Source: an uncultured Erysipelotrichaceae bacterium
GTDB taxonomy: Bacteria; Bacillota_I; Bacilli_A; RFN20; CAG-826
DNA: 55,959 bases
Reading direction: 5' to 3'
Assembly (NCBI GenBank): GCA_902803375.1
Contig: CADCPN010000060.1
Location: forward strand, 1-55,959
The notes under the pieces were generated by a model. It had not been told where the DNA came from, ran no database searches, and worked only from the letters and a program-made list of their open reading frames with translations. Numbering within the stretch: the stretch's first letter is position 1; each line of letters starts with the position of its first letter. This document shows, piece by piece, positions 25,701 through 34,067 of this stretch. Both the position numbers and the translations under genes were made by a program.

Positions 25701-28700
25701 TTACTTCATCTCCGCAGGTGTTTTGGGGGTGGCTAAAACGGCAACATCGTTCTTCTTCATGACTTCTTCGACTAGCGAGAGAGCGCGCTTACAAGAAAGA
25801 TCGCTGCGAACGCGGAATAGCATTGGGGTATCTTCTAGCTTCTTGCTGGAGTTTCTCTCTACCGGCAAGACGCTATCTTGGTAATCATCGGGGTTAAGGG
25901 CAAGGTTAAGCTTGATGTGCTTGCCGGAAAGCTGGATGAACAGTAGCCTCACCCTATGGGCGCTATAGAGGTCGCCCTTGATGGAAAGCCTCTCCGAGCA
26001 ATCATACTCGCAAGCCTTCTTACGGATGGTCTCTAACTTCTGCTTGAGGTCGGGATCGATGTTCTGCAGCTTTTCGAAGAAGGTAGCTTTCTTAATCTCC
26101 GGAACAAAGGACTTCTTTGCAGAAGCCTCTTCGCCAACGACAGGGGAGTCTTCCTCTTGCATAGGGGCTTCTCCTATAGGCTTAACTTCCCCAACGGGTT
26201 CTTCCGCCTTTTCATGCTCAATAGCAGGGGCTTCTCCAATAGCGGGGTTCTCCGCTTTTTCACCCATCTTGATCTCCTCTAGCTTCGGCTCTTTCCTAGA
26301 AAGGGGAGTGGAAGAGGCCTTCATGGTCTCTTCGATCAGGGTGAGGGCGCGCTTTAAGGACAAGTCAGATCTGACTCTAAGTAGCAGCGGGGTATCTGCA
26401 AGCTTCCTAGAGGTATTCTCCTCAACCGGCATCGTGGAGTCGGCGTAGTCTTTCGGGTTAAGGGCAAGGTTAACCTTGATGTGGTGGCCAGAAATGGTGA
26501 GGAAGACTAGTTTCTTCCTATGAGCGGAGAAGAGGTCTCCCTTGATGGAGACGCGTTCGGAAACATCATAGGAAGCGGCTTTATAACGAAGGGTATCGTA
26601 TTTGGCCTTAAGATCATCGTCGAGGTTGGCGTATTTCTCCTGGAAGGGAGTCTTCTTGATTTCGGGGACGGAGGAAGTGGAGGCAATAGGCGTGACTTCT
26701 GTAGCGGCGGGCTCTTCATCCGGTTGTTCTTCTTTGACCGGCTCTTCTACCTTCTCGGGTGTAGAGACAATGGCTTGCTCGGGTTTAGGCTCTTTAGCGG
26801 CAGGGGCAGCTTCTTTTTCTTCTACTTGAATCGGGGCGGCTGCTTTTGGGGTATCAAGAAGAGGCATGCCTTCGTTTTTGAACACTTCATCGATGAGGGA
26901 TAAGGCGCGGCGATAGGAAAGGTCGCTCTTAACGCGGAATAGCAGCGGGGTATCCGAAAGCTTCTTGGAGGTATTCTCCTCAACGGGGAGAGTGCTATCT
27001 TGATAGGCTTTGGGATCAAGGGCAAGGCTGACCTTGATATGACGTCCAGAGAGGGTGAGGAAGACAAGCCGCTTTCTATGCGCGGAGAAGAGGTCTCCTT
27101 TGATGGAGACGCGCTCAGACACATCATAGGAAAGGGCTCTTTCACGGAGTCCATCGAACTTCGCTTTGAGTTCATCCTCTTCGGATAGATTGAGGTATTT
27201 CTCCTGGAACGGCGTCTTCTTGATCTCGGGGACGAAAGAAGGGGCTATGGCCTCGACGGGGGTTGGAACCTCAACGGGGTTCGTTTCGACGACAGATGCC
27301 TCAACGGGCTTGCTGATATAGACGGTCTTCTCGATGACCTTGGTGTCTTTGATGAGAATGGTCCTGACTTTCTCTGGAAGCGGGGAGACGGTGCCAGGAT
27401 AGGCGATTTGAGGAGCGAATTCTGGAGCAGTGCGAACAATCTTCGCCTCTTCTTCAAGCTTAGCTTCTTCTTTGGCGGAGAGCTTAACTGGGGAGAAAGA
27501 GGTTGGATATAGGCCTTGCTTAGCAAGGGTGGGCTTAGATTTAACGATGACGGGTTCTTCGCCGCTATAGACCTGCTTACCTAGACCGAAAGAGGCCATA
27601 GCCTCATCGACAAGGGCTTTGGCACGCCTAAGAGCGAGGTCGCTTCTGACACGGAAATCTAACGGCAATCTCTTGCCAAGGGCCCCTTTGGTTGAAGAGA
27701 CCGGCATTGCCGAATCTTCATATGAGGCGGGATCAAGAGCGAGGTTAAGCTTGATGTGCTTGCCAGAGATGCTAAGGAAGACGATGGCTTTCCTTCTAAA
27801 GGAGGTAAGCTCGCCTTTGCTGTTTCTGACGGAAGAGGCACCACTGAAAGAAGCGATGTATTCGTGAAGCTGCCGGTATTTGGAGGTAACTTCGTCATTG
27901 GAGAGGAATAGCTTCTCCAAGAAGGTATGGGAATTGATATCGGCGTAGAAAGGCTTTGCAGGCGGTTCTTTAAGCGGGGAGAGTGTGCCTGGGAAATTGC
28001 CTTGGATCGCATAGGTTGGCGTAGCGCGCTTAATGCGTTCGATCTCAGCAAGCCTAGCCTCATTCTCACGTCTCACCTCGTCTTTATCTCTTATCGGCGA
28101 GAGGAAAAGCGGGGCGGCCCCAGAGTAAAAGGAAACCGCGCCATAGCCGTCGCTGATGTGGGTATCCATCTCTTCGACGCCATAGGGGAGTCCAAGCTTA
28201 TCGAGTTCCGCCTTGCGGATGACCTTGCGCCTAGCGGCTTCCAGGCGACGCTCTTCTTCAGAACGGCGTTTGGCAAGCTCTTCTTCTTTGCGCCTAGCCT
28301 CTTCTTCGGCTTTAAGCTTAGCTTCAAGCTCAGCAAGGCGCATGGCCTCTTCTTGACGTCTAGCCTCTTCTTCGGCCTTGCGAAGGCGCTGCGCGGCTTC
28401 TTCGGCGATATCTTTGGCTTTCTGCTGCTCGATCGCGTCATCGACAAGGGCTTTCTTGATGTGGTCCTCATTCCATTTCTGACGTAGATGCTGCCTCTCT
28501 TTATGGACCTCATCGGGGGTCGGGGTAAGCGGAGTATCCGGCATCGGACGTCTCTCGGGGAATTGATCGTAGAGGAATTTGCCATCGTAGAAAGTTTCGT
28601 CTTCGAGGGTGAAAAGCACCTTCGGGGTGATCTTCTTGGTGGTCTTCTTGAGGTCTTTGAGGGCCCGATTCTTCAAAACGCTGCTGCGAAGGGTGAGCAT

Positions 28701-29606
28701 CTCTGCCGCGAGAAGGGCATAGATCTCGTTGAAGTAGTCATCGTCGTAATTGGCTTCGGTCTCGGTGACCTCATAAGAGACGCCGAGTTCGGTATAGGAG
28801 TCAAGGAACTGCCACAAAACATAGGCCGCATGGTAGTCGGGGTTTTTGACGATCATGTTGGTCTGGTGGATCGGGTTAGCAACCGGCTTAGAGCCTTTCA
28901 TAAGCTCCATGAAGGGGGATTTGGTGTAATAGGCGCAACGCTCTCTTAAAGAGTAGAGGCGTCTAAGCAGGTCTTCATTGCGCTCGGCATTGCCTTCATC
29001 AGCGGAAGGGGTGGATAGCTTAATGCGGCTATCGACTTCATAAAGAGCGCCATCGATATCGGTGTTAGTATGCAAAAGGAGAAGATCGGAGTCTCTGGTC
29101 TCACCGTGGTCTTTGATGTAGTTAACGCGCTTCTCAATGAAGATGGCAGCCTTCTTGATGAGGGTAGCCACGAAGCGGTTTTCATAGATCCAGTAGTCGA
29201 CGTCAGACTCAATGGAGAGAAGCTTCATCGGGGTGACATTGCCTTCCCTATCGACGTCATAGACGAACTGGGTGTGGGAGGCAAGGTGAGTGACGGTCTC
29301 GGAGTTGATCTTCTTAGCGCGTCCGGCATCCATAAGGGTCGGATCCTGCTTAATGAAGGAACGCGGGGCGGCGATGATGGCATCAAGATGGCTGAAGCCC
29401 TCTTCTAGTTTTTCGACGAAAAGAGGGTCGTAGGATCTGATTTCAACTCGGGATTTCTGTCCGACGTAGTTCTTGCCTTCCTTCTGGACTTCTAACAAAA
29501 GTCGCTGAAACTGCTTGGAGTTGTTGACCAAGTTCTTCACGCGCCTTAAATACGCTTCTTGCGCAGCGGTTAAGTCGTCAGGTTTTTTGCTTTTGTTGGA
29601 TGCCAT
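25701..29606 (-). CDS. 1301-residue DUF2357-like protein with coiled coil and four repeat domains
   Basis: Start set at the ATG at 29606; a GTG at 29627 is possible and neither has a clear Shine-Dalgarno. Residues about 1-350 resemble the DUF2357 proteins that accompany McrB-like ATPases (motif DVDYWIYENRFVATLIKK). About 395-470 is an Ala/Glu/Arg-rich coiled coil. Four copies of one domain of about 110 residues follow (from about 552, 800, 989 and 1175), each with SxRxSxKGDLxSAHRxxLxFxxxSGxHIKxxLALxPxxYxDS and a conserved FRVxSDLxxxRAxxLxxE end, joined by Pro/Glu/Val-rich linkers. No signal peptide, so cytosolic. The repeat domain is one I have seen only as an unnamed Firmicutes domain. Probable scaffold partner of the ATPase encoded 71 nt upstream. 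Confidence 0.7.
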   Translation of the reverse strand: MASNKSKKPDDLTAAQEAYLRRVKNLVNNSKQFQRLLLEVQKEGKNYVGQKSRVEIRSYDPLFVEKLEEGFSHLDAIIAAPRSFIKQDPTLMDAGRAKKINSETVTHLASHTQFVYDVDREGNVTPMKLLSIESDVDYWIYENRFVATLIKKAAIFIEKRVNYIKDHGETRDSDLLLLHTNTDIDGALYEVDSRIKLSTPSADEGNAERNEDLLRRLYSLRERCAYYTKSPFMELMKGSKPVANPIHQTNMIVKNPDYHAAYVLWQFLDSYTELGVSYEVTETEANYDDDYFNEIYALLAAEMLTLRSSVLKNRALKDLKKTTKKITPKVLFTLEDETFYDGKFLYDQFPERRPMPDTPLTPTPDEVHKERQHLRQKWNEDHIKKALVDDAIEQQKAKDIAEEAAQRLRKAEEEARRQEEAMRLAELEAKLKAEEEARRKEEELAKRRSEEERRLEAARRKVIRKAELDKLGLPYGVEEMDTHISDGYGAVSFYSGAAPLFLSPIRDKDEVRRENEARLAEIERIKRATPTYAIQGNFPGTLSPLKEPPAKPFYADINSHTFLEKLFLSNDEVTSKYRQLHEYIASFSGASSVRNSKGELTSFRRKAIVFLSISGKHIKLNLALDPASYEDSAMPVSSTKGALGKRLPLDFRVRSDLALRRAKALVDEAMASFGLGKQVYSGEEPVIVKSKPTLAKQGLYPTSFSPVKLSAKEEAKLEEEAKIVRTAPEFAPQIAYPGTVSPLPEKVRTILIKDTKVIEKTVYISKPVEASVVETNPVEVPTPVEAIAPSFVPEIKKTPFQEKYLNLSEEDELKAKFDGLRERALSYDVSERVSIKGDLFSAHRKRLVFLTLSGRHIKVSLALDPKAYQDSTLPVEENTSKKLSDTPLLFRVKSDLSYRRALSLIDEVFKNEGMPLLDTPKAAAPIQVEEKEAAPAAKEPKPEQAIVSTPEKVEEPVKEEQPDEEPAATEVTPIASTSSVPEIKKTPFQEKYANLDDDLKAKYDTLRYKAASYDVSERVSIKGDLFSAHRKKLVFLTISGHHIKVNLALNPKDYADSTMPVEENTSRKLADTPLLLRVRSDLSLKRALTLIEETMKASSTPLSRKEPKLEEIKMGEKAENPAIGEAPAIEHEKAEEPVGEVKPIGEAPMQEEDSPVVGEEASAKKSFVPEIKKATFFEKLQNIDPDLKQKLETIRKKACEYDCSERLSIKGDLYSAHRVRLLFIQLSGKHIKLNLALNPDDYQDSVLPVERNSSKKLEDTPMLFRVRSDLSCKRALSLVEEVMKKNDVAVLATPKTPAEMK
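26040..27950 (-). repeat. Four tandem domain repeats inside the 1301-residue gene
   Basis: Copies begin at about 27950, 27205, 26640 and 26080 on the minus strand. The middle two are nearly identical over stretches of DNA (the segment coding for SIKGDLFSAHRK at about 26535 and 27100 differs at few bases), indicating recent duplication or gene conversion; the outer two are more diverged. The linkers vary in length and are rich in EEP/PVE. Confidence 0.8.
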
Positions 29607-29676
29607 TATTGAATTAGGGAAAGCCACGTGTGGGCATTCGTAATTTAGGGATGAGATTTTTATTTAGGTGAAGGCA

Positions 29677-31278
29677 TTAGCCGTTCATCTTAAGGAGCAA
29701 TTTGATCTTGGCTTTGGAACGCTTGAATTCGCCTTTGCCGAAGAGCTTAGTGAGCTCCTGGTCAAGGGCAAGCAATTCATCGCGGAGGAAGGCGACGTTA
29801 AGGACTTCGAATTTCTTCAAGATCTTGGACTGGAAGATGTAGTCGACGGCCTCTAGCTCAGTGCCGCCGCAAGCGACGTAGCAAGGAACGAAGTCGCCTA
29901 GCTGCTTCATGATACGGTTACCGAAGGCTAGGCGGAAATTCTCGATGACGAAGGTATCAAGCTGCTGGAACTTCGCTAGGGTAGCGGAGGAGAGCGGATG
30001 GTCTATCTTCGCCTGGTCAAATAGGCCTTTGAGGTACTGATATGGAAGCGGGAGGGCCTCGGTATAGGGGGCTTCGAAAGCGATGCCCTTGTTGTCGAAG
30101 AATAGCGACATTGCGCGGTCATAGACCTTATCGGTGATGGTGAAGGTGGAGTCATCGTTATTCGCGGTGCCGATGAACCAGATGTTCTGCGGGATAAGCA
30201 AATGGCCTTCATGCAAGTGCTTGGGGTCGTCTGCGCGAGGGGAAGCGACAAGGTCGATATTCCATTCGGCGACGTTAGGCATTTCCATGATGGATAGGAA
30301 CTCAGCGAAGTAGTACTCGATACGGGCCAAGTTCATTTCGTCGAGGACGACGAGGGAGATGTCGTCTCTATAGGTTGCCTCGTAGATGGCGCGAAGGAAC
30401 TCGGTTTCGGTGAACTTCTTAGTGAAGTCGTTGTAGTAGCCAAGTAGCTCTGCCCGGTCATGCCAAGAGGGCTGAACGGAGCAGATGGTGGCGTTATGCT
30501 TGAAGAAGCGGCCTAGAGCGTAGGGAAGGGAGGTTTTACCGGTACCAGAGATACCTTCGAGAATGACGATCTTACCAGTGCCCATGGAGGCGAAGAACTG
30601 ACGGATGGTATCGGTGGTGTAATATAGGCCCATCTGAGAAGCGGCGAAGTTACGGAATCTATCGACGATGCCGACAAGGTCGATGGTCGCGGCGTCATCC
30701 GGAAGCTTGGTAATCTCGTGGTTATTGGCGTACTTCTCGTCGACCATAGTCAAACGCGGGAAGCGGATATCGCCGTTTTCTTCCATTGGGGAGTCGCCAT
30801 TATTAACGACGTCATCGCCATTTTTGTTGCGAATGGTGAGCTCGCCGGAGGCATTGACGGCTTCGTTGACATTCGGACGGACGGGAGCGGCGCCGCCGAG
30901 AGTCTCAATCTGAAGCTGAAGGATGCGGTCTTTTTCCGCGACGGCCTGATAAAGCTCAAGGTTAAGCTCTTCAATCTGGCCCTGGAGCTGCTCAACGCTA
31001 GCTTGCTTCTTATAGAAACGGACATATTTTCTGATGAGCCAGAAAATCAAATACCCAAGGGCGCCGATTAAGCCGACCAAAAGGATGGCGAAAAGCGCAA
31101 AGAAAATCCAACCGCCAACGCCAAACTCCGGAGAATAGGTTCCGAAGATGTTGCTGTAGTCGGAGAATTCAGCGGGAACCTTGGCCCAAGGATATGCGAA
31201 GCGATCGCTGAACCACTGGCCGAGGTTGCGGAAGAATGCAATAAGCATTTCCTTCAGGTATGTAAAGTATGCTGACAT
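29677..31278 (-). CDS. Membrane-anchored McrB-like AAA+ ATPase
   Basis: 533 residues, GAAGGGAG before the ATG. A transmembrane helix at about 55-82 and a coiled coil at about 90-125 precede a linker and the AAA+ module: Walker A GISGTGKTS (242-250), Walker B LVVLDEMNLARIEYYFAEFL (309-328), sensor 1 IGTANND (369-375), and an arginine in TDKVYDRAM. The DEMNLAR..YYF..FLS pattern is that of McrB-family ATPases that partner DUF2357 proteins. No nuclease is encoded beside it, and the membrane anchor is unusual for a restriction ATPase. A role in assembly or export of the surface proteins is inferred from context only. Confidence 0.85.
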   Translation of the reverse strand: MSAYFTYLKEMLIAFFRNLGQWFSDRFAYPWAKVPAEFSDYSNIFGTYSPEFGVGGWIFFALFAILLVGLIGALGYLIFWLIRKYVRFYKKQASVEQLQGQIEELNLELYQAVAEKDRILQLQIETLGGAAPVRPNVNEAVNASGELTIRNKNGDDVVNNGDSPMEENGDIRFPRLTMVDEKYANNHEITKLPDDAATIDLVGIVDRFRNFAASQMGLYYTTDTIRQFFASMGTGKIVILEGISGTGKTSLPYALGRFFKHNATICSVQPSWHDRAELLGYYNDFTKKFTETEFLRAIYEATYRDDISLVVLDEMNLARIEYYFAEFLSIMEMPNVAEWNIDLVASPRADDPKHLHEGHLLIPQNIWFIGTANNDDSTFTITDKVYDRAMSLFFDNKGIAFEAPYTEALPLPYQYLKGLFDQAKIDHPLSSATLAKFQQLDTFVIENFRLAFGNRIMKQLGDFVPCYVACGGTELEAVDYIFQSKILKKFEVLNVAFLRDELLALDQELTKLFGKGEFKRSKAKIKLLLKMNG

Positions 31279-31299
31279 ATTGTTGCTCCCTTCTGAAGT

Positions 31300-32442
31300 T
31301 TAGCGAATGGCGTCCATGAGGCCTTCGAATTCTAAGTCAAGGTTGAAGGCGCCATAACCAATCGAATTGGTCATGTCCTTATCCCAGCCTTCGAGGTAAA
31401 TGGTCACGACTAGACGGGTGTCTTTGCCGCTCTCTAGCCTTGCTAGAGGCTTTGTTAAACTTGGGTCGTTGTAGTTTTGCCCCTCTTTGAGGGTCAAATC
31501 ACTAATAGAATATGCTGATTCGTGGCGAAACGGTAGTCGATTTCCGTTTGCTTCTTTTGTTTTGTCAACGTTATATTTGCGAATTCCGGCTTTGTGGATA
31601 GCGTGGAAGCTATCTTTCTTAACGTCGGGGTTCTCATCGAGGTCCGAAGCTAATGGGTCGTCATCGAAGACAATTTGGGCGCCATCGAGATATTCGCCAT
31701 AGACGAGCTCTTTGCCAGTATTAGCGTCGAAGTCGTAGTATTGGTCGGCTCCGCGAATGTTCAAAGGCCCACCGAAAACGGTGTCTTCGTCTGGGTCGGG
31801 ATTCAAAACGATATAGCTTTCCGTTGATAAGAAGGAGATGCGTGCTGCATTGACGACGTTATCGAGATCTTCGACGGAAACGCCGAGCTTGCCGTTCGAG
31901 CGTAAACGGTTAACGGTATCAAGGTTTTTTTCATGATCAGCCGACAGGGAAAAACCGTCACCGAGGTAAAGGTAACCATCCCAACTGGATTTAATGAAGA
32001 ACTCCAGCTGAATGTAGCTCTCATCGGTAGCAAGGGGCGGCATCTCCGTGCCGTCTACGTTCTGGTAAGAGCCACGGAAAGAGGGGAATCCGGTTTTGGG
32101 ATCGAAAGACTCGTTGTTCCAAAGCGACTGGTACATTCCGGACACTTCATCAAGAGGCTTACCCTCATAATATGCGTCGGAGTGGCTTGCAATGTAGGAG
32201 CTTCCTATTCCTTCTTGGTAATCGATTGCTCCATTGGGGTTTTTCATTCCGATAAGCATTTCGTTGGAAAGATCCATATACATATTGAGAATGCTGACCG
32301 TGGCAGAAGAAGACAAGTCATAGAAGGCGTAGGTCGCCGTAACGGAAGTCGCAAGAGTCGCCGCAAATGCCAAAAGCCCAGCCGCGAGTAGTTTACGGTT
32401 GGGCGTGTAAGAATGTTTTTTGTAACTATTCTTGCTGGACAT
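31300..32442 (-). CDS. Exported TasA-family-like protein
   Basis: 380 residues. N-terminus with positive charge, hydrophobic stretch AAGLLAFAATLATSVTATYA and then FYDLSSSATVSI, the arrangement of SipW-processed TasA/camelysin-type precursors (cleavage probably after TYA). The mature part is acidic with many Asp/Asn/Tyr, and its end carries VTIYLEGWDKDMTNS...LDLEFEG, a motif shared with the two other exported proteins here (WIEGEDTEC, WLEGYDPDC). No sortase or anchor motif. Probably a minor fibre subunit; the family call rests on signal layout and the shared motif. Confidence 0.7.
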   Translation of the reverse strand: MSSKNSYKKHSYTPNRKLLAAGLLAFAATLATSVTATYAFYDLSSSATVSILNMYMDLSNEMLIGMKNPNGAIDYQEGIGSSYIASHSDAYYEGKPLDEVSGMYQSLWNNESFDPKTGFPSFRGSYQNVDGTEMPPLATDESYIQLEFFIKSSWDGYLYLGDGFSLSADHEKNLDTVNRLRSNGKLGVSVEDLDNVVNAARISFLSTESYIVLNPDPDEDTVFGGPLNIRGADQYYDFDANTGKELVYGEYLDGAQIVFDDDPLASDLDENPDVKKDSFHAIHKAGIRKYNVDKTKEANGNRLPFRHESAYSISDLTLKEGQNYNDPSLTKPLARLESGKDTRLVVTIYLEGWDKDMTNSIGYGAFNLDLEFEGLMDAIR

Positions 32443-32469
32443 TTTCGTGAATTTCTTAGAAATCCGTTA

Positions 32470-33573
32470 TCAGTTAACGGTGAAATTGATGCCAAACGCG
32501 AGTTCAACGCCTTGGGGCGGCGTGCCATAGCAGTCCGGATCATAGCCTTCAAGCCAGCAGACAACGGTATAGCGCATGATTCCAGAAGTCGGCAATGGAA
32601 TGAACTTCTTGGAGAAGAGCTCTCTATCGGAGGTGATGAATGGCTCGCAGTATCCCCGTAGAGCAGGGACGCTTTCTAGGCTTGGATCGCGGTACTTGTA
32701 TTTGGTGGGATTCAGCTGCGGATTGTAGAACTGACTAATGCATTCTCTACGATCGTCATAAGAAGGATCCGACTCATAGCCAGCCTTGGTGTTCCAACTG
32801 CTGGTGTTGGCGGCGCCATAGACGGTGAAGTCGTGCGTGGTAGAAGCGGGACTAGTGACGTCGGTGACTTCGTTTTCGAAAACCATGACGCGAAGATAGT
32901 CGCTTGGTTGAGTGGCTTTATTGGTTGGCTCGTGATAGTAAGTCAAAGCCATATCCATGTTGTAGGAGATTTCCTTAAAAGCTTTATTCTTTAAATAGAA
33001 GGTATAAACGATCGCACGATCGACGGCTACATCTTCGCCGTTAGACGTCATCTTGCCATGCAAAGAGTTTTCGCCAGTAAGATGATCACCGGTTGGAGTG
33101 AAGTGGCCTTCATTGTTTTTGACCGGGTCACCGTTGACGTCGCGTTCTACGTCCCCATCAAAGAATTCGGAGCAGTAGTTATAGACGTCATCAGCCGCCG
33201 TAGGAACGGCGGAATTGAGGCCGTTTGCTTTGAGGATAGACTTCTCCTCAGAGGCAACGGGCAATAGCGAAAGCGCGATCTGGCCATCGCTTTGCCTGGG
33301 ATCAACGCGGATAGTGAAATTACCGGAGACGCGACCTAGGAAAGCAATGATGCTTAAAGCGGTCACACCGACGGTGCCAATGCCTGCGATGATCAAAGCT
33401 ATCTTCTTATTACGACGCCTGCGCGCGTATTTGGCGCCTTTTGCGTAACGCTGATTATACTTCGGGTCCATATAACTTGGACCATTCTGCTTGGGAGCGT
33501 TAGTTGCGGATGGGGTCGATGAAGAAGAAGGCTCGTTGCCAGGGTTAGGGTTTTGGATCTTATCCTTCGCCAA
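32470..33573 (-). CDS. Membrane-tethered extracellular protein of the TasA-like locus
   Basis: 367 residues from a TTG start at 33573, chosen because AGGAGG lies 7 nt upstream and no ATG fits. A cytosolic, Pro/Ser/Asn-rich N-terminus and a cluster ARRRRNKK are followed by one transmembrane helix (about 52-75); the rest is outside. There is no SipW-type cleavage site after the helix (FLGRVSGNFTIRV), so it probably stays anchored and could nucleate a fibre. The C-terminus ends with CWLEGYDPDC...LAFGINF, the motif shared with TasA-like partners. First gene of the c-di-GMP-riboswitch operon. Confidence 0.7.
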   Translation of the reverse strand: MAKDKIQNPNPGNEPSSSSTPSATNAPKQNGPSYMDPKYNQRYAKGAKYARRRRNKKIALIIAGIGTVGVTALSIIAFLGRVSGNFTIRVDPRQSDGQIALSLLPVASEEKSILKANGLNSAVPTAADDVYNYCSEFFDGDVERDVNGDPVKNNEGHFTPTGDHLTGENSLHGKMTSNGEDVAVDRAIVYTFYLKNKAFKEISYNMDMALTYYHEPTNKATQPSDYLRVMVFENEVTDVTSPASTTHDFTVYGAANTSSWNTKAGYESDPSYDDRRECISQFYNPQLNPTKYKYRDPSLESVPALRGYCEPFITSDRELFSKKFIPLPTSGIMRYTVVCWLEGYDPDCYGTPPQGVELAFGINFTVN

Positions 33574-33597
33574 ACGAAAACCTCCTATTGACCATTA

Positions 33598-33660
33598 CTT
33601 TACACCTTTTGGAAGCGATGACTAAAACATATAGAACGCTTTTCCAATTGCCGTGTAAAG
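33598..33660 (-). promoter_or_regulatory. Long hairpin before the TTG start
   Basis: CTTTACAC (33598-33605) and GTGTAAAG (33653-33660) close a stem that continues with TTGGAAGCG against CGCTTTTCCAA. It ends about 10 nt before the AGGAGG of the first operon gene. A second hairpin CCCGGCCC/GGGCCGGG lies at 33680-33725. Neither has a minus-strand T-run, so they are likely processing, stability or translation-control elements of the riboswitch expression platform. Confidence 0.5.
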
Positions 33661-33797
33661 AAGTCTGGAATGTTTTGATCCCGGCCCAAACTTGACGTTT
33701 ACCATTAGAATCACTTGGGGCCGGGCTCTCAACAAAATAGAAGCCCTAAGAAACAAAATGATGCCAGCTCAGTTGCCTACAAAGCAGGTACGCTTTG

Positions 33798-33886
33798 TTT
33801 CTCGTGGTAACTGGCTGCCATCTCAATTAGGGGAAGGCCCTTTAGTTTTGCGCCGCCGTGTTTCCACGACTTTGCTTTTCTCGTCT
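33798..33886 (-). promoter_or_regulatory. c-di-GMP-I (GEMM) riboswitch, slightly divergent
   Basis: Minus strand in order: AAAAGCAAAG, a P1b stem GTCGTG-GAAA-CACGGC with GNRA loop, GGCGCAAAAC, AAAGGGCCT, then GATGGCAGCCAGTTACC. This is the block order of GEMM-I (GCAAAC, GNRA hairpin, GGACGCAAAGC, GGGYCCU, GAUAGCCAGUUGC) and matches the clearer copy at 38610. The promoter at 33890-33918 places its start at the aptamer edge. The downstream operon encodes an EAL phosphodiesterase. Confidence 0.7.
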
Positions 33887-33889
33887 ACT

Positions 33890-33918
33890 AATTTAATTAG
33901 GAGACTTCCTGGTGTCAA
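33890..33918 (-). promoter_or_regulatory. Promoter of the eight-gene operon
   Basis: On the minus strand TTGACA (33918-33913), 17-bp spacer, TAAATT (33895-33890). The predicted start near 33886 is the 5' edge of the GEMM aptamer. Confidence 0.7.
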
Positions 33919-34021
33919 CTACGATTTAATGCTTTTTGTCTATTTTTGTACCAAAGGCCCAAACGTTAACGTTCGTTTAGATTTTCGTTATGTAACGTTG
34001 GAAACCGCAAATTGTCGTATG

Positions 34022-34049
34022 CAAAAGAAAAGGCCCAATTAATGGGCCT
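34022..34049 (-). terminator. Intrinsic terminator of the 135-residue gene
   Basis: AGGCCCA / TGGGCCT 7-bp stem, 5-nt loop, then TTTTCTTTT on the minus strand. It separates this gene from the riboswitch operon downstream. Confidence 0.9.
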
Positions 34050-34067
34050 AATTCACAGGAATTAATC

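Noticed and set aside
25701..31278. McrBC-type restriction system
   Set aside because: Although the ATPase is McrB-like and the partner DUF2357-like, there is no visible nuclease motif, the ATPase is membrane-anchored, and the genes are embedded in an export/c-di-GMP operon, so a defence role was not adopted.
33692..34042. 116-codon frame on the plus strand
   Set aside because: Antisense to the c-di-GMP-I aptamer, promoter and terminator of the minus strand; basic, low-complexity product without ribosome site.
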